A DNA stretch of 64,000 nt. Origin: Flavobacterium sp. ENC. Its GTDB lineage: Bacteria; Bacteroidota; Bacteroidia; Flavobacteriales; Flavobacteriaceae. The DNA lies in NCBI RefSeq assembly GCF_020991415.1, contig NZ_JAJMOY010000007.1, positions 62,001 through 126,000 on the forward strand. The letters are read 5' to 3'. The notes below the pieces were generated by a model. It made no database searches, had not been told where the DNA came from, and was given only the letters and a program-made list of their open reading frames with translations. A program made the translations under genes and the position numbers. Below, one piece after another: positions 1 to 9,579 of the stretch (positions are counted from its first letter, which is position 1; each line of letters opens with the position of its first letter).

Positions 1-3000
1 CGCTTATTCTGTAATCTTTATCAAATTGCTTCCAATCAAAACTGGAACCTGTCTCTGTTCCGGGACCAACACCGATGCTGCCCCCGCCCCCGCCGCCGCC
101 TGGACAATCGCAGGTATCTCCGCTTAAATCGGTATTTGTCAAGGGGTTATTATATACGTAACCATACTGATTGTAATTTTGGGAATTAGTAACATCTTGT
201 ATATAGTTGTCGGCCTGAAGGAATCTGTGAAGTTTAGGATCATACAATCTTGCATTCATATTTATAAGTCCTACACTCTGCAAATGTTCATGTCCGGTAT
301 AGCCTCTGTCTAAAACCGTTAATCCATATAACGCATTTCCAGCTCCATCAGTTACTTTTAAGATACTTCCCCAGGCATCAAATAAACGTTTTTCTACTAC
401 TGAACCTGTGTCATCACTGATAGCAACTATGCTTCCCTGATAATCTCTGTGAAGATATAAAAATTGGTTGGTGCTGGTACCATTGCTTTTAACAGCGATA
501 GGAGCATCATAACCATCACCTCCAACATAAGTTACAAATTCTACTGAACCTGTAGCAATGTTTTCTTTGATTTCCATTGTGCCATCTGCCGAATAGTGTT
601 TTCGTAGTGGTCTTAATATTTTATTTTGCTGAAAGCCCCCATAGTACATGGTGCTTCTTTGATTATCATTATTATAAGTAAAGCTGATTTTATCAAGACC
701 AATTTCTTCAATTTGGTTTGGTGTCTTAAGACCATTATAGGTAACGGTGAGTTTTTTAACACTCACTTCTGAAGGCTCGCCCGTTTTCTTTATTTTGACA
801 TTTGAAAACCGCAGTGTTCCTGAGCCTATTCCGTCTAATCGCAGTCTCAGAGATTTAACGCTGGCAGGAACTAAAACAGTCATTTGAATTTTACTCGAAC
901 CGTTTTGGACTGCAGAACTTGCGCTGCTGACGTATGAATAATATCCGGTTTCATTTGCATTGTATTGAAAAAGTGTCAGCTGCCCGGTAGTATTTTCTGC
1001 CGTAACATAGCCTTCAAAGGTATATTCTGTATCAACGGCATTGTCTATTTGTACTGCTGCGTCAGATTGTACATAGCAAACGCCATCAGCTGCGAGATTC
1101 ATGCTAAATTTAACACCGATTCCATCAGTTGAAATACACTGGGGATTATGCGGGTTTAAGTTCCAGCCCGTTGTAAATCTCATATCATCATAAAATATAC
1201 CATCTCTGCTGATAAAATAAGCTCGTGTTTCTGAACTAGGATCAATACTGGTATTCTGGTATTTTAAGACAGGATCATATTTGAAACTTCCCAGATTATT
1301 TTGTAAAATATTTCCTGACGCCGCGTATGTTTGTGCCTGCTGCAGACCTTGTTTATTTGTATATTCTGTAAGTCTTTTTATCTCATCGTATTTAAAAGAT
1401 TCTATAAAATTATTAAAACCGCTGTTAGTCCTGCTGTCTAAATTATCAGTATTCTTGTCAAAAGCAGTAGTTAAGGTCAATAAATTTGCTAATGAGCCAG
1501 TTGTTTTATCAAACTGTTTACTAGTTAAGTATCCATCTGTATTGTAAGCATTGGTTGTTTTTACTCCGTTGCCGGTAATACTTTCCAGGAGCTGTCCTTT
1601 AGCATTAACTGTATTAGCCTGCCATATCACTCTGTTATTTGAATCTAAAATTTGGTATAAACTACCAAATTTATATGCATTTTTTGTTGTTACAGAGCTA
1701 CTTTTACCTGCTATTTCCGCGAGTTTTGTTTCTGTTGCAACTCGGCCTATAGCATCATAAGTAAATGACTTAGTAAATTTCGAAACCCCAATTTTATTTT
1801 CTTCAACACTTATGACTCTTTTAGTATTGTCATAGGCAATTGTAGTTATGATTTTATTGGTTCCGACAGGTTCATTTTTATCTTCAAACGAAATAGTAGC
1901 GGGCAGTTTGTCACTATTGTAGGTATAGAAAGTCTCGTTATTCGTTCCGCCGCCTACTACAGTTTTTTGAATGGGTCTGCCGCTGTTGTCACGCACAATA
2001 GTTGTTTTTACATTGCCATTTTGAGAAGTATCTTCAATTAGCTCACCAAAGTCATTGTATTTATAAGTAAATATGCCTGCTGAAGGATCTATTTGTTTTG
2101 TTTTTTTCCCCCAACTGTTCTGCTCTACATTAATACTGATACCATTATAAGATGTTTTTTTTAAGTTTCCTCCCGGGAAATATTCCATATTTATATTTCC
2201 TCCAGTTGTTTCATTAGTTGAAACAACGTCTCCGACAGCATTTTTGGTTATGCTTTTAACTATTTGACCATCTGTAATAGTACTTGTCAGTCCATTGTAG
2301 GATGCCAAAACAGATCTGTTGTTAAATAATATATTTTGTGTAGGTCTGCTGTAAATATCAAATTTAGTTTCATTCCATTGTGATGGTGAAGAACCGAAGT
2401 AAGGTTCGCTGGTTTTGTAAATTCGATCATATATGTCATACAAGTAAGAGACGTAAGAGTATGTACCATTAACATCTTTTACCCCGAATTTTGTTCTTCT
2501 GCCTAAATCGTCAAATTTTTCCTCCGTAGCACTACCATCAACAGCATCAGTGGTAGCTGTAACGGTGGTTTCTGAACCTGCAGCTCCTGAATATGTATTT
2601 GTGTAGGCGTAGGATATAGTTTTATTTAACTGATCATCTTTTACTGTAAGGGGTTTAAACCAAACGTCATAGGTATAAGATTTAGATAAGCCGTACTTAT
2701 TTGTTTCTTTTTTTAACATTCCGTTATTTATGTCATATTCATATGTCGTGGATAGATTATCATTATCTGTCACTTTTGTCATGAAGCGACCTGATAAATC
2801 ATATTCATAACTCGTTTCTCTAGGGCTGCTGTAAGGCCCGGTAATTGTTTTTTTTGTTAGATTTCCAAAAGTATCATAATTAAAAATTTCTGAAAATGTG
2901 TCATTATCAGATGCCTGAGTTCCATAAGTATAATTTTCGCTAAACTCAAGGAGATTAGAAGCGTTATATTGATACATCTCAGCATAGCCGGATATAGTAC

Positions 3001-5971
3001 TGCCTCTTTGTTTTGATACACCTTTGGAGTATGGCCTGTCAATTATATATGGAGTTGTCGGATTCGGATTTTCATACTCAATACCTTCCATTTCGGTCTC
3101 GATTACAGTAGAACCTTCCTTAGTGATTTTTTGAGTAAGCAGTGGGTTATTATTTTCATTATATGAAGTTGTTGTCTCAGTAGTAGTATTTTCTAAATCA
3201 TTATACTGAACAATACCTGTATTCTGCAGTTTAAATACCTTATTGGACTGTAAGGCATCCTGCTCGTTTACAGGAGTATAAGAAAAAACAGATTTTGTAG
3301 TGTAACTGGATGGACTAACACTATAGGGATAAGTTAAATAGGGCAGAAAATAGCTTTCGGTTACAGCGCCTCTTTTCTTAAAGTCCCGATTGGTTACCGT
3401 ACATAAAGCCGGATTGTTAGTGTCATGCCAGTTTGATTCCATTATGGATCTGAAGCCCATAAATCCTAAACCTTCATAATTGGTCACAGCACCATAGTAG
3501 CCATACAGTTTCATTTTAGAAACAGTAGCACTCTTTTTCTCGAGTTTAGTTACAATTTGAAAATCAGGAAATGCTACTATGTCAAAATAAGGATAGAGTT
3601 CTGTACCCTGACTTGGTGTGTAAATGGAATTATTATACATCTCATAAATTTGATCCAGAGGCTGATAGGATATAAATTGCTGGACACCGTTACCTGTTGT
3701 AATAGAGGTAAGTAAACGGTCTTTATTTGCATCTTTTTTCGAATTAAAAAAATGTAATTTATTATTATTTATAAATGCTATCTCAAAGCGGGGACGCTGT
3801 TTGTCGCCAGTAGGCAATGCAATTGGCAGTGCATATATATTGATGTCAGCTCTTGCAGCTGTAGTAGCTGTGGGTACATTAAAAGAAGTTGGACCCATTT
3901 CTGTGATTGCCGTAACCTGAATAGTTCCTAAGCCGGTAGAGCTGTTTACGCTGTTTTTTATAATTGTTAAATCATTCTTACCGTCATTATCGTAGTCAGT
4001 AGCAATATAATTATAGCTATTGTTGGAGTCGTTACCCATTACGGAAGTTATATTTCGCGCCTCCTTAACGAAAGAAACGCCTGTTGACATATAACGGTAC
4101 CAGCCAACATTGGAATCCTGCGGTATCATAAAATCATATTTTCCGTCACCATTGTAATCTCCCATAACAATGGGTTTATTTACTATAATGGTCGAATCTG
4201 AAGCCGGGGACTGATACAACAGCACAAACAACTTATTGTCATTAACAGAATAAACCCTTACTTTTCCGGCATCAAAAATGTAGATGTCGGATTTTCCGTC
4301 TCCGTTAAAATCTGCGACATATACTTTGCTGGTAGGAAAAACATTTAAATTTCCGGCAATGTTTGCAAAGTTTGAAGTTATTCTTCTGTCTAAATTAATA
4401 AAATAAGAATTTCCAAAGTAAGTATCTGTGACACTAAGGGGCTGATTGTTTGAATCACACGGAGCTAAATACGAATAGGTGAAATTTACTTCTATAGCGA
4501 TAACGTCACTTAAACCATCACCATTAAAATCACCAGTAATATAGCGTTTTGGAACGGACACCGTATGCACAGTAGGAGGCCTGTTTTGCGTGCAGCTAAG
4601 CGGATGCTCAGAATAATACGTAAATTTAGGAAAAGTGTATAATTTTTCGTCTTGCGGATATATAAAAGTGGAGGGGTCCGTAGAGTATGTTTTTAAGGAT
4701 GTAACATTGGTTGTAGTATTAGTTTTTACAACGGTCCATCCTTGATTATACATTAATTTGTTATTCCAGCTTAACCAGGTAACAGGCAATATTTCTTCGA
4801 AAAGTCCCTCCTGAATAGCAAGACCCATATTTGGAATGGTCTGAGCTCCGGTATTGGCACTAATACCTGAAAAGAGCCAGTATTTCGCTTTTGCACTTGA
4901 TCCTGTAGTAGGATAAAGAATAAAATCCATATTTCCATCGCCATCAAAATCTCCGGATACAGCGGAAGCATTTGTTGAAGATGCATTTTCAACATTTAAC
5001 ACATTTGGATTAGTGACATAAGAAATAGCCGTATCTGTATTGTTATATGAAAACACCGTAGGATTATAACTTTTGGTGTTGTCACCGCTTTTTTCTGTAA
5101 TTGAAAATATTCGGTCGTATTTTTCCGAAGTTTGTGCCATTGCATATTCCAGCACATAACTTCTGTAACCTACATTATTACTTTTTGATTTGATTTCCTT
5201 TAACCGATTTACCCTTTTAACAAGCAGACCCCCTACATAGTAGTCTTCAAATCTGTTTTTTGCTTCATAGGTAAATTGAATTTCATTGATTGGTGTAGTA
5301 GTTGTTTTTGTTCCATATTTTATGGAAGCGATCTCTAAAAGGTTATTTGACAGGCTGTAATTGTAGCTGATGCGGATACCTTGGGCATTTTCCCAATAGG
5401 TAACGGACCATTCCGTAATGGATCGGGAATCTGTTGAATTGCCATAATATGCTTTAGAACCATCAGGGTATTCTACAAGAAAATAGGCAGGGCCAAAATT
5501 AGCTCCATTGGGATGAACACCGTATGACGTCACTTTTAAATTCGAAAAGTTCTCCGTTTCATATACAGTTCCATTTAGTCCGTACGTTTCGGGAGGCCCG
5601 TTTTTTATGATCAGTCGCTGACCGTCTATTGCAAAACGATCCAGTATATTAAAATCGACGGCATCGATTTTCTCGTCGTGAAATTTAGTGGCCGGAATCC
5701 TTGAGATTGTGGATATCCCGGAGATATTCCAGCCATATCCTGCAGGACCGTTTCCTCCCTGGCTATTGTAGGACAAACTGATTTCAGGCACAACCCCATT
5801 AATGCCGGGAGGTGCTGCAATAGGAATAGAGTAAGAAGCTCCTCCTGATAAACTTACAGACAAATCACCATCAGTGATGCCGGGATCCCGTTGTACTCCC
5901 GTAGGATTTACTTGTGCAAAAGTAAAAAGACTTAAACTAAAAAATAAAACTGAAAAGTAGAATTGTTTCAT
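1..5971 (-). CDS. SpvB/FG-GAP/RHS-repeat polymorphic toxin-like protein, C-terminus cut by window edge
   Basis: One frame stays open from the ATG at 5971 to the left edge, at least 1,990 codons. I checked the phase at several points and saw no stop. Residues 1-20 are a signal peptide ending in FTFAQ. A SpvB-like N-terminal domain follows (GYGWNISG). A middle part carries five calcium-type FG-GAP motifs (DFDGDGNMD, DFNGDGLSD, DFNGDGKSD, DYNGDGKYD, DYDNDGKND). Many YD repeats and an RHS core follow (RFLQADNYIQD, YGYVYNNPLTNTDLSG). After the core, a Cys/Gly-rich linker (DTCDCPGGGGGGG) opens the variable C-terminal region, where RHS proteins usually carry a toxin; only about 25 residues of it are inside the window. 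The gene starts 4 nt after the small T9SS gene upstream, so they are probably co-transcribed. Secreted RHS proteins act in contact-dependent or secreted toxicity; the toxin type and any immunity gene lie outside the window. Confidence 0.9.
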   Translation of the reverse strand, partial: MKQFYFSVLFFSLSLFTFAQVNPTGVQRDPGITDGDLSVSLSGGASYSIPIAAPPGINGVVPEISLSYNSQGGNGPAGYGWNISGISTISRIPATKFHDEKIDAVDFNILDRFAIDGQRLIIKNGPPETYGLNGTVYETENFSNLKVTSYGVHPNGANFGPAYFLVEYPDGSKAYYGNSTDSRSITEWSVTYWENAQGIRISYNYSLSNNLLEIASIKYGTKTTTTPINEIQFTYEAKNRFEDYYVGGLLVKRVNRLKEIKSKSNNVGYRSYVLEYAMAQTSEKYDRIFSITEKSGDNTKSYNPTVFSYNNTDTAISYVTNPNVLNVENASSTNASAVSGDFDGDGNMDFILYPTTGSSAKAKYWLFSGISANTGAQTIPNMGLAIQEGLFEEILPVTWLSWNNKLMYNQGWTVVKTNTTTNVTSLKTYSTDPSTFIYPQDEKLYTFPKFTYYSEHPLSCTQNRPPTVHTVSVPKRYITGDFNGDGLSDVIAIEVNFTYSYLAPCDSNNQPLSVTDTYFGNSYFINLDRRITSNFANIAGNLNVFPTSKVYVADFNGDGKSDIYIFDAGKVRVYSVNDNKLFVLLYQSPASDSTIIVNKPIVMGDYNGDGKYDFMIPQDSNVGWYRYMSTGVSFVKEARNITSVMGNDSNNSYNYIATDYDNDGKNDLTIIKNSVNSSTGLGTIQVTAITEMGPTSFNVPTATTAARADINIYALPIALPTGDKQRPRFEIAFINNNKLHFFNSKKDANKDRLLTSITTGNGVQQFISYQPLDQIYEMYNNSIYTPSQGTELYPYFDIVAFPDFQIVTKLEKKSATVSKMKLYGYYGAVTNYEGLGFMGFRSIMESNWHDTNNPALCTVTNRDFKKRGAVTESYFLPYLTYPYSVSPSSYTTKSVFSYTPVNEQDALQSNKVFKLQNTGIVQYNDLENTTTETTTSYNENNNPLLTQKITKEGSTVIETEMEGIEYENPNPTTPYIIDRPYSKGVSKQRGSTISGYAEMYQYNASNLLEFSENYTYGTQASDNDTFSEIFNYDTFGNLTKKTITGPYSSPRETSYEYDLSGRFMTKVTDNDNLSTTYEYDINNGMLKKETNKYGLSKSYTYDVWFKPLTVKDDQLNKTISYAYTNTYSGAAGSETTVTATTDAVDGSATEEKFDDLGRRTKFGVKDVNGTYSYVSYLYDIYDRIYKTSEPYFGSSPSQWNETKFDIYSRPTQNILFNNRSVLASYNGLTSTITDGQIVKSITKNAVGDVVSTNETTGGNINMEYFPGGNLKKTSYNGISINVEQNSWGKKTKQIDPSAGIFTYKYNDFGELIEDTSQNGNVKTTIVRDNSGRPIQKTVVGGGTNNETFYTYNSDKLPATISFEDKNEPVGTNKIITTIAYDNTKRVISVEENKIGVSKFTKSFTYDAIGRVATETKLAEIAGKSSSVTTKNAYKFGSLYQILDSNNRVIWQANTVNAKGQLLESITGNGVKTTNAYNTDGYLTSKQFDKTTGSLANLLTLTTAFDKNTDNLDSRTNSGFNNFIESFKYDEIKRLTEYTNKQGLQQAQTYAASGNILQNNLGSFKYDPVLKYQNTSIDPSSETRAYFISRDGIFYDDMRFTTGWNLNPHNPQCISTDGIGVKFSMNLAADGVCYVQSDAAVQIDNAVDTEYTFEGYVTAENTTGQLTLFQYNANETGYYSYVSSASSAVQNGSSKIQMTVLVPASVKSLRLRLDGIGSGTLRFSNVKIKKTGEPSEVSVKKLTVTYNGLKTPNQIEEIGLDKISFTYNNDNQRSTMYYGGFQQNKILRPLRKHYSADGTMEIKENIATGSVEFVTYVGGDGYDAPIAVKSNGTSTNQFLYLHRDYQGSIVAISDDTGSVVEKRLFDAWGSILKVTDGAGNALYGLTVLDRGYTGHEHLQSVGLINMNARLYDPKLHRFLQADNYIQDVTNSQNYNQYGYVYNNPLTNTDLSGDTCDCPGGGGGGGSIGVGPGTETGSSFDWKQFDKDYRIS

Positions 5972-5975
5972 ATTA

Positions 5976-6431
5976 TTATTGTTTAATAATTTTTATTGTT
6001 TTTTGTTGGCCATTTCTATAGGATAGCGTAACAAGATATACTCCGGTAGGAAAGGTTCTAAATGATATAGTCTGAGTGTTTATAGCATTCAGGTTCCTAT
6101 AGGAAGCGACTGCTTGTCCACTCATTTCAATCACCTGTATTGAAACCACCTGATTTTCATCAATAAGTTCCCATTTAAGAAAAAGTTCCTCTTTAACAGG
6201 ATTTGGATAATAGGAGATGGTATTATCTGATGAAATTTTAGTCAGATCTTCATCTGTTAAGATCTCCGTTTCTTTGCTTTCTCTTGCCGGTTTGGCAATC
6301 CCGCAGCTTTGACAAAATTCCCTGACCGTCTGATTTCCTGTCAATGGATCGTAAGTAAATGTTAGTGTTGGTTCCTGAGCCTTAGCCAGAAAGCAAGTGC
6401 AGAATAAAATAATTGATAGAAATTTTTTCAT
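5976..6431 (-). CDS. Small secreted protein with T9SS type A sorting domain and one YD-like motif
   Basis: This is 151 residues long. A signal peptide ends at about residue 18 (CFLAKAQ). Residues 22-45 include TFTYDPLTGNQTVREFC, which resembles one RHS/YD repeat, and a CQSC pair. Residues 75-151 look like a T9SS C-terminal sorting domain: YYPNPVKEELFL, then SGQAVASY, then FPTGVYLVTL and a basic end, KTIKIIKQ. The product is expected at the cell surface or outside the cell. Its stop codon lies 4 nt before the ATG of the giant RHS gene, which implies co-expression. Because the visible part of the RHS protein shows no sorting domain, this small protein may help present it or act beside it; that is inference. 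The T9SS call is firm, the partner role speculative. Confidence 0.85.
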   Translation of the reverse strand: MKKFLSIILFCTCFLAKAQEPTLTFTYDPLTGNQTVREFCQSCGIAKPARESKETEILTDEDLTKISSDNTISYYPNPVKEELFLKWELIDENQVVSIQVIEMSGQAVASYRNLNAINTQTISFRTFPTGVYLVTLSYRNGQQKTIKIIKQ

Positions 6432-6714
6432 AGATTAAAATATTAAGTAAAAAAAAGACATAAAAATTTTTGTAAATATTGTATTTTTTTTTAACAGGAT
6501 TTTTACCGGATATAAAATTTTATTCAGATTTAACAAAATGATAATATTAGCCCTTATCTACGATATATCAATTGTATATTTATGCTTTCTAAAATTTACT
6601 ATAAATATCTTTTTTATTACAATTTATTAAAATTGTTGTAAATTATTTCTGATATTTAATAAGCTATATTAATTTTTAATCGTATTGCACCATTAATTTA
6701 AATACCGAATCATT

Positions 6715-7182
6715 ATGAGTTATTCCATTAAGAGAATTACACAAGCAGCAGACTGTGATGTCTTATTGACATGGGCAGCAAAAGAGAAAGCAGATTTAGA
6801 TTTTCAAATGCTTTCTGAAGGTCGTTTAACCAATAAGTTTGAGACTTCATCCATAGAAGTACAAGCGATCTTACAGGGTGTACTAGCCGAACTATCGGCT
6901 TTGGATGTCGTATTGGTCGTACTGCTGGAAGGGCCATCTAAAGTAGACGCGGCTAAAAAGAAAGTAAAGTTAGAATACAAAAAATTCTTACTCGAAAACC
7001 GTAAAGAGAGCTACGGCCTTGTAGCTTTACTGCAAAAAGAGCTGGACGTTCAGCGTATTGAAAACGAAATAGAAGAAGTAGACGGTTTCATAGCCACACT
7101 AACGGCTCATAAAAGCGACTTTGTAGGCTATTTGTTTGTAGAAAAAAGAGGGTTGTCCTGGTTGGACAGCCCTTTTTTGTGA
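6715..7182 (+). CDS. Conserved-looking hypothetical protein, helical
   Basis: A 155-residue protein of unknown function, charged and largely helical by composition, with no signal peptide or membrane segment. It begins MSYSIKRITQAADCDVLLTW and contains Lys/Glu-rich stretches suited to a coiled coil (about residues 75-130). The ATG follows an AT-rich leader and no better start is visible. The gene is divergent from the RHS pair. The last codons (GLSWLDSPFL) are encoded by the stem and T-run of an apparent rho-independent terminator. A natural protein rarely ends this way, so the true C-terminus may have been extended by a small frameshift: the next frame has a TAG at 7139. Related small helical proteins are known to me from flavobacteria only as hypotheticals. 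Confidence 0.7.
   Translation: MSYSIKRITQAADCDVLLTWAAKEKADLDFQMLSEGRLTNKFETSSIEVQAILQGVLAELSALDVVLVVLLEGPSKVDAAKKKVKLEYKKFLLENRKESYGLVALLQKELDVQRIENEIEEVDGFIATLTAHKSDFVGYLFVEKRGLSWLDSPFL
7145..7178 (+). terminator. Rho-independent terminator overlapping the end of the 6715 gene
   Basis: A 9-bp stem, GGGTTGTCC at 7150-7158 and GGACAGCCC at 7164-7172 with one G-U pair, encloses a 5-nt loop and is followed by TTTTTT. It sits inside the last codons of the upstream reading frame. Confidence 0.8.
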
Positions 7183-7351
7183 TGTATTTTATTGAGGGTG
7201 ATTCAGCTTCAATTGTTTATTTCTATCCGTTGTTAACAAATTTAAAATAGATGATTATGTTTAAAAATGAAGATGTAAAAAAAAGTATGAAGCTGACCAA
7301 ATAAAAAGCAGTGCTCTTTGTTGTAATTAACTGAATAAGAACAAAGATTAG

Positions 7352-8872
7352 CTACTCTGCAACTTCATCTTTTGTATTCTTCTTTTCTGGAATAGCTGCC
7401 TTAATTTTATTAAAGTTGTAAGTTATACCAAAAAAGTAACCTGTGCCAAAACTATTGGTTGTTGGTACATTTTTATTTGCTCCCAAATCATAAGATTCTT
7501 GTCCGTCAATTTTATATCTGCTCTCTATTTTATTCCTAAAACCTAATGCAAGACCACCATGAAAAATAACTCTTTCTTCTTTACCAAATATTACCCCTCC
7601 ACCTGCTAAGATCTGTAGTTTTTGGGATGTGGTAATAAGCGTTCCTATATTTAATGCGGGTTTTACCCAGGTACCACCTCTTGGAGAAATATTTAACATT
7701 CCTCCCACACCAAAATCAAGCTGATTTTTATTATTTAGATATATCTTTTGTTGCGTAACTGTAGTTGTTCCTTGTTGTATGGTAACATCTTCAGTACTAT
7801 ATTCATAATCGTTTAGCGAGGTCATATAAATACCTGCACTAACGTCTAATTTTAGACCTCCGCTAATCCAAATATTATAAGGTGTGATTATTGGAGTAGG
7901 ATCCCCTGTCAATGGGTATTTTTTTACATTAATTTTGACCACATCTATATTTTTCCCATTAATATCCTGAGGTTCTAATCGATATTCAAACTGTAAACTA
8001 AAAAGTCGGGTAATACTTTCTTTAATGAAGTCTAGATCAAATTTTAAAGTCTGCTTCAAAATGTCGTATTTTGCTGTAAAAGCAGAGTCATTAAAATCCT
8101 GTACATCTGAATCAATTAATCTTATGTATGCTAAAATTTGTATGTTTTGCTCATTAGAGTAATTTCTTAATTGGGCAATATCTTGTTTATTTAGAAACTC
8201 TTCGGAACCAAACTGAGCAATTCCATTCGCAAGTGTTTTATGCAAATTTTCAGCTTTTTTCCCTACTATTTTTAGTGCATTCTCTACATTTTTAAAATCA
8301 CTCTGAGTGTCGTAAGGATCTAATCTACGTATTCCCAATTCATTTGCAATTGCTGGTTCATCCCAAATTAAATTGTATGATCTTATAGCTTTAATATTAT
8401 AAGTAGCTCCATGGATGCTGTCTTGTGCAGCAATAGTGTCCATAATACTGTGCCTACCATTTTGCAATGCTATAAATGCTGATACACTGTCAGCTGGATC
8501 GTAATTGGCATCTTTAAAAAAATCTACATACTCATGGTTGATAACATACTTGTATTTTAATGGATTTGCATTAATAACACGAAATGAAATTGGACTTTTA
8601 GATTTTAAAACAAGTCTTTGATTCAAATATCCACTCGTTATTTGTAATGATCTGTTGGTAGGGTCTTCTAAATTAAGTGTAAAAACAGTTACCTGTACAT
8701 TGTTTTTTACGTCATTATCTTGTATTTTGTCAGGATCTGTAATTTTAGTGTAGTTCTTACCATAAGTAGTAGATGTACCATCATCTTTTGTGTAAATAAA
8801 TGCTTTAGGAGCGCATTGAATAAACATTGTAATACAACCAAACAATACAAGATAATTTAGAATTTTCTTCAT
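7352..8872 (-). CDS. Probable lipoprotein with beta-rich C-terminus, unknown function
   Basis: A 506-residue protein. The N-terminus is a short hydrophobic signal followed by FIQCAPK, a loose lipobox with Cys at about residue 20, so a lipidated envelope protein is likely. Residues 25-130 are beta-rich with an Ig-like feel; 190-310 are helical. The C-terminal 170 residues alternate Gly and aromatic residues (FGVGGMLNISP, ILAGGGVIFG, GTGYFFGITYNF), as in outer-membrane beta-barrels or barrel-like lipoproteins. The tail after the last aromatic strand is short and charged. It is a single gene flanked by long AT-rich spacers with no obvious operon partner. I do not recognise the family. The lipoprotein call is moderately sure, the barrel only suggestive. 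Confidence 0.75.
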   Translation of the reverse strand: MKKILNYLVLFGCITMFIQCAPKAFIYTKDDGTSTTYGKNYTKITDPDKIQDNDVKNNVQVTVFTLNLEDPTNRSLQITSGYLNQRLVLKSKSPISFRVINANPLKYKYVINHEYVDFFKDANYDPADSVSAFIALQNGRHSIMDTIAAQDSIHGATYNIKAIRSYNLIWDEPAIANELGIRRLDPYDTQSDFKNVENALKIVGKKAENLHKTLANGIAQFGSEEFLNKQDIAQLRNYSNEQNIQILAYIRLIDSDVQDFNDSAFTAKYDILKQTLKFDLDFIKESITRLFSLQFEYRLEPQDINGKNIDVVKINVKKYPLTGDPTPIITPYNIWISGGLKLDVSAGIYMTSLNDYEYSTEDVTIQQGTTTVTQQKIYLNNKNQLDFGVGGMLNISPRGGTWVKPALNIGTLITTSQKLQILAGGGVIFGKEERVIFHGGLALGFRNKIESRYKIDGQESYDLGANKNVPTTNSFGTGYFFGITYNFNKIKAAIPEKKNTKDEVAE

Positions 8873-9579
8873 GATATTTTTGAGATTAATAATTAATTAC
8901 TCAAATGGATTATCCACTTATAGTTTTAAAAAGTAAGATTTATAATCACAAACCTATTAAATCCTTTTTTTAATCTTATAAGTATAAATACCTGATTTTA
9001 AGATGTATATTCGATGCTTCGGCACGTACTATATTTTGCATAATAGCAACCGAATTTTTAAGCAGAAAATGTTCGGAGTCTACTGATTTTACGAAGTATT
9101 TTTTATGGCAGTAGTTAGTCTATTTAATTAATGATAGAGTGAAAATTAATTTTACTAGTTTACAGATTTTTATATATCTAGCTATTTCCTTATTATTTTT
9201 TAATTTGTTAGATAAAGTATTGTATTAATAATAAATACAATTATTCATACATAATATTTAATATTTTAGAGAAATTGATAATTTAGGCCTTCGCGGAGAA
9301 AGCAGGATCAGATTATAGGGTCAAGTTCCCCTTCAGATCTGAACAAAGTGTCGGTTGCAGGGCATTATCTGGAGAACTTTGCAGCGGCTTTTACAATAGC
9401 TAAATAGTTCAAAATAGTGATTCAGCCTCTATCGCTAAATGTTAATCCTATAAAAGTCGGAAAATATATTGTAAAATATTGATAATTCTTGTTTATAATT
9501 TTACGTAACGCATATTTAGCGTAAAGCTCTCATTTTAATGTTATTGCGTAACACTTATTTCAACTGTCAATTTACATAT
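8873..9579. other. Long intergenic region, 707 nt
   Basis: Very AT-rich except for a more balanced patch at 9285-9407 (listed separately). Just before the 9580 gene, at about 9499-9527, lies the imperfect palindrome TTTACGtaacgcatatttagCGTAAA, which could be an operator. I see no other gene. Confidence 0.5.
9285..9407 (+). pseudogene. Possible gene remnant without start codon
   Basis: About 40 open codons lie between stops, with base composition nearer to coding DNA than the surrounding AT-rich spacer. The translation reads like a protein C-terminus (for example SDLNKVSVAGHYLENFAAAF) ending in IAK and TAG. No start codon or upstream extension exists in this frame. I do not recognise the parent family, and chance is a real alternative. 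Confidence 0.25.

Noticed and set aside
1281..1760. Plus-strand frames inside the RHS gene
   Set aside because: They are antisense to a continuous minus-strand frame with clear SpvB/RHS motifs.
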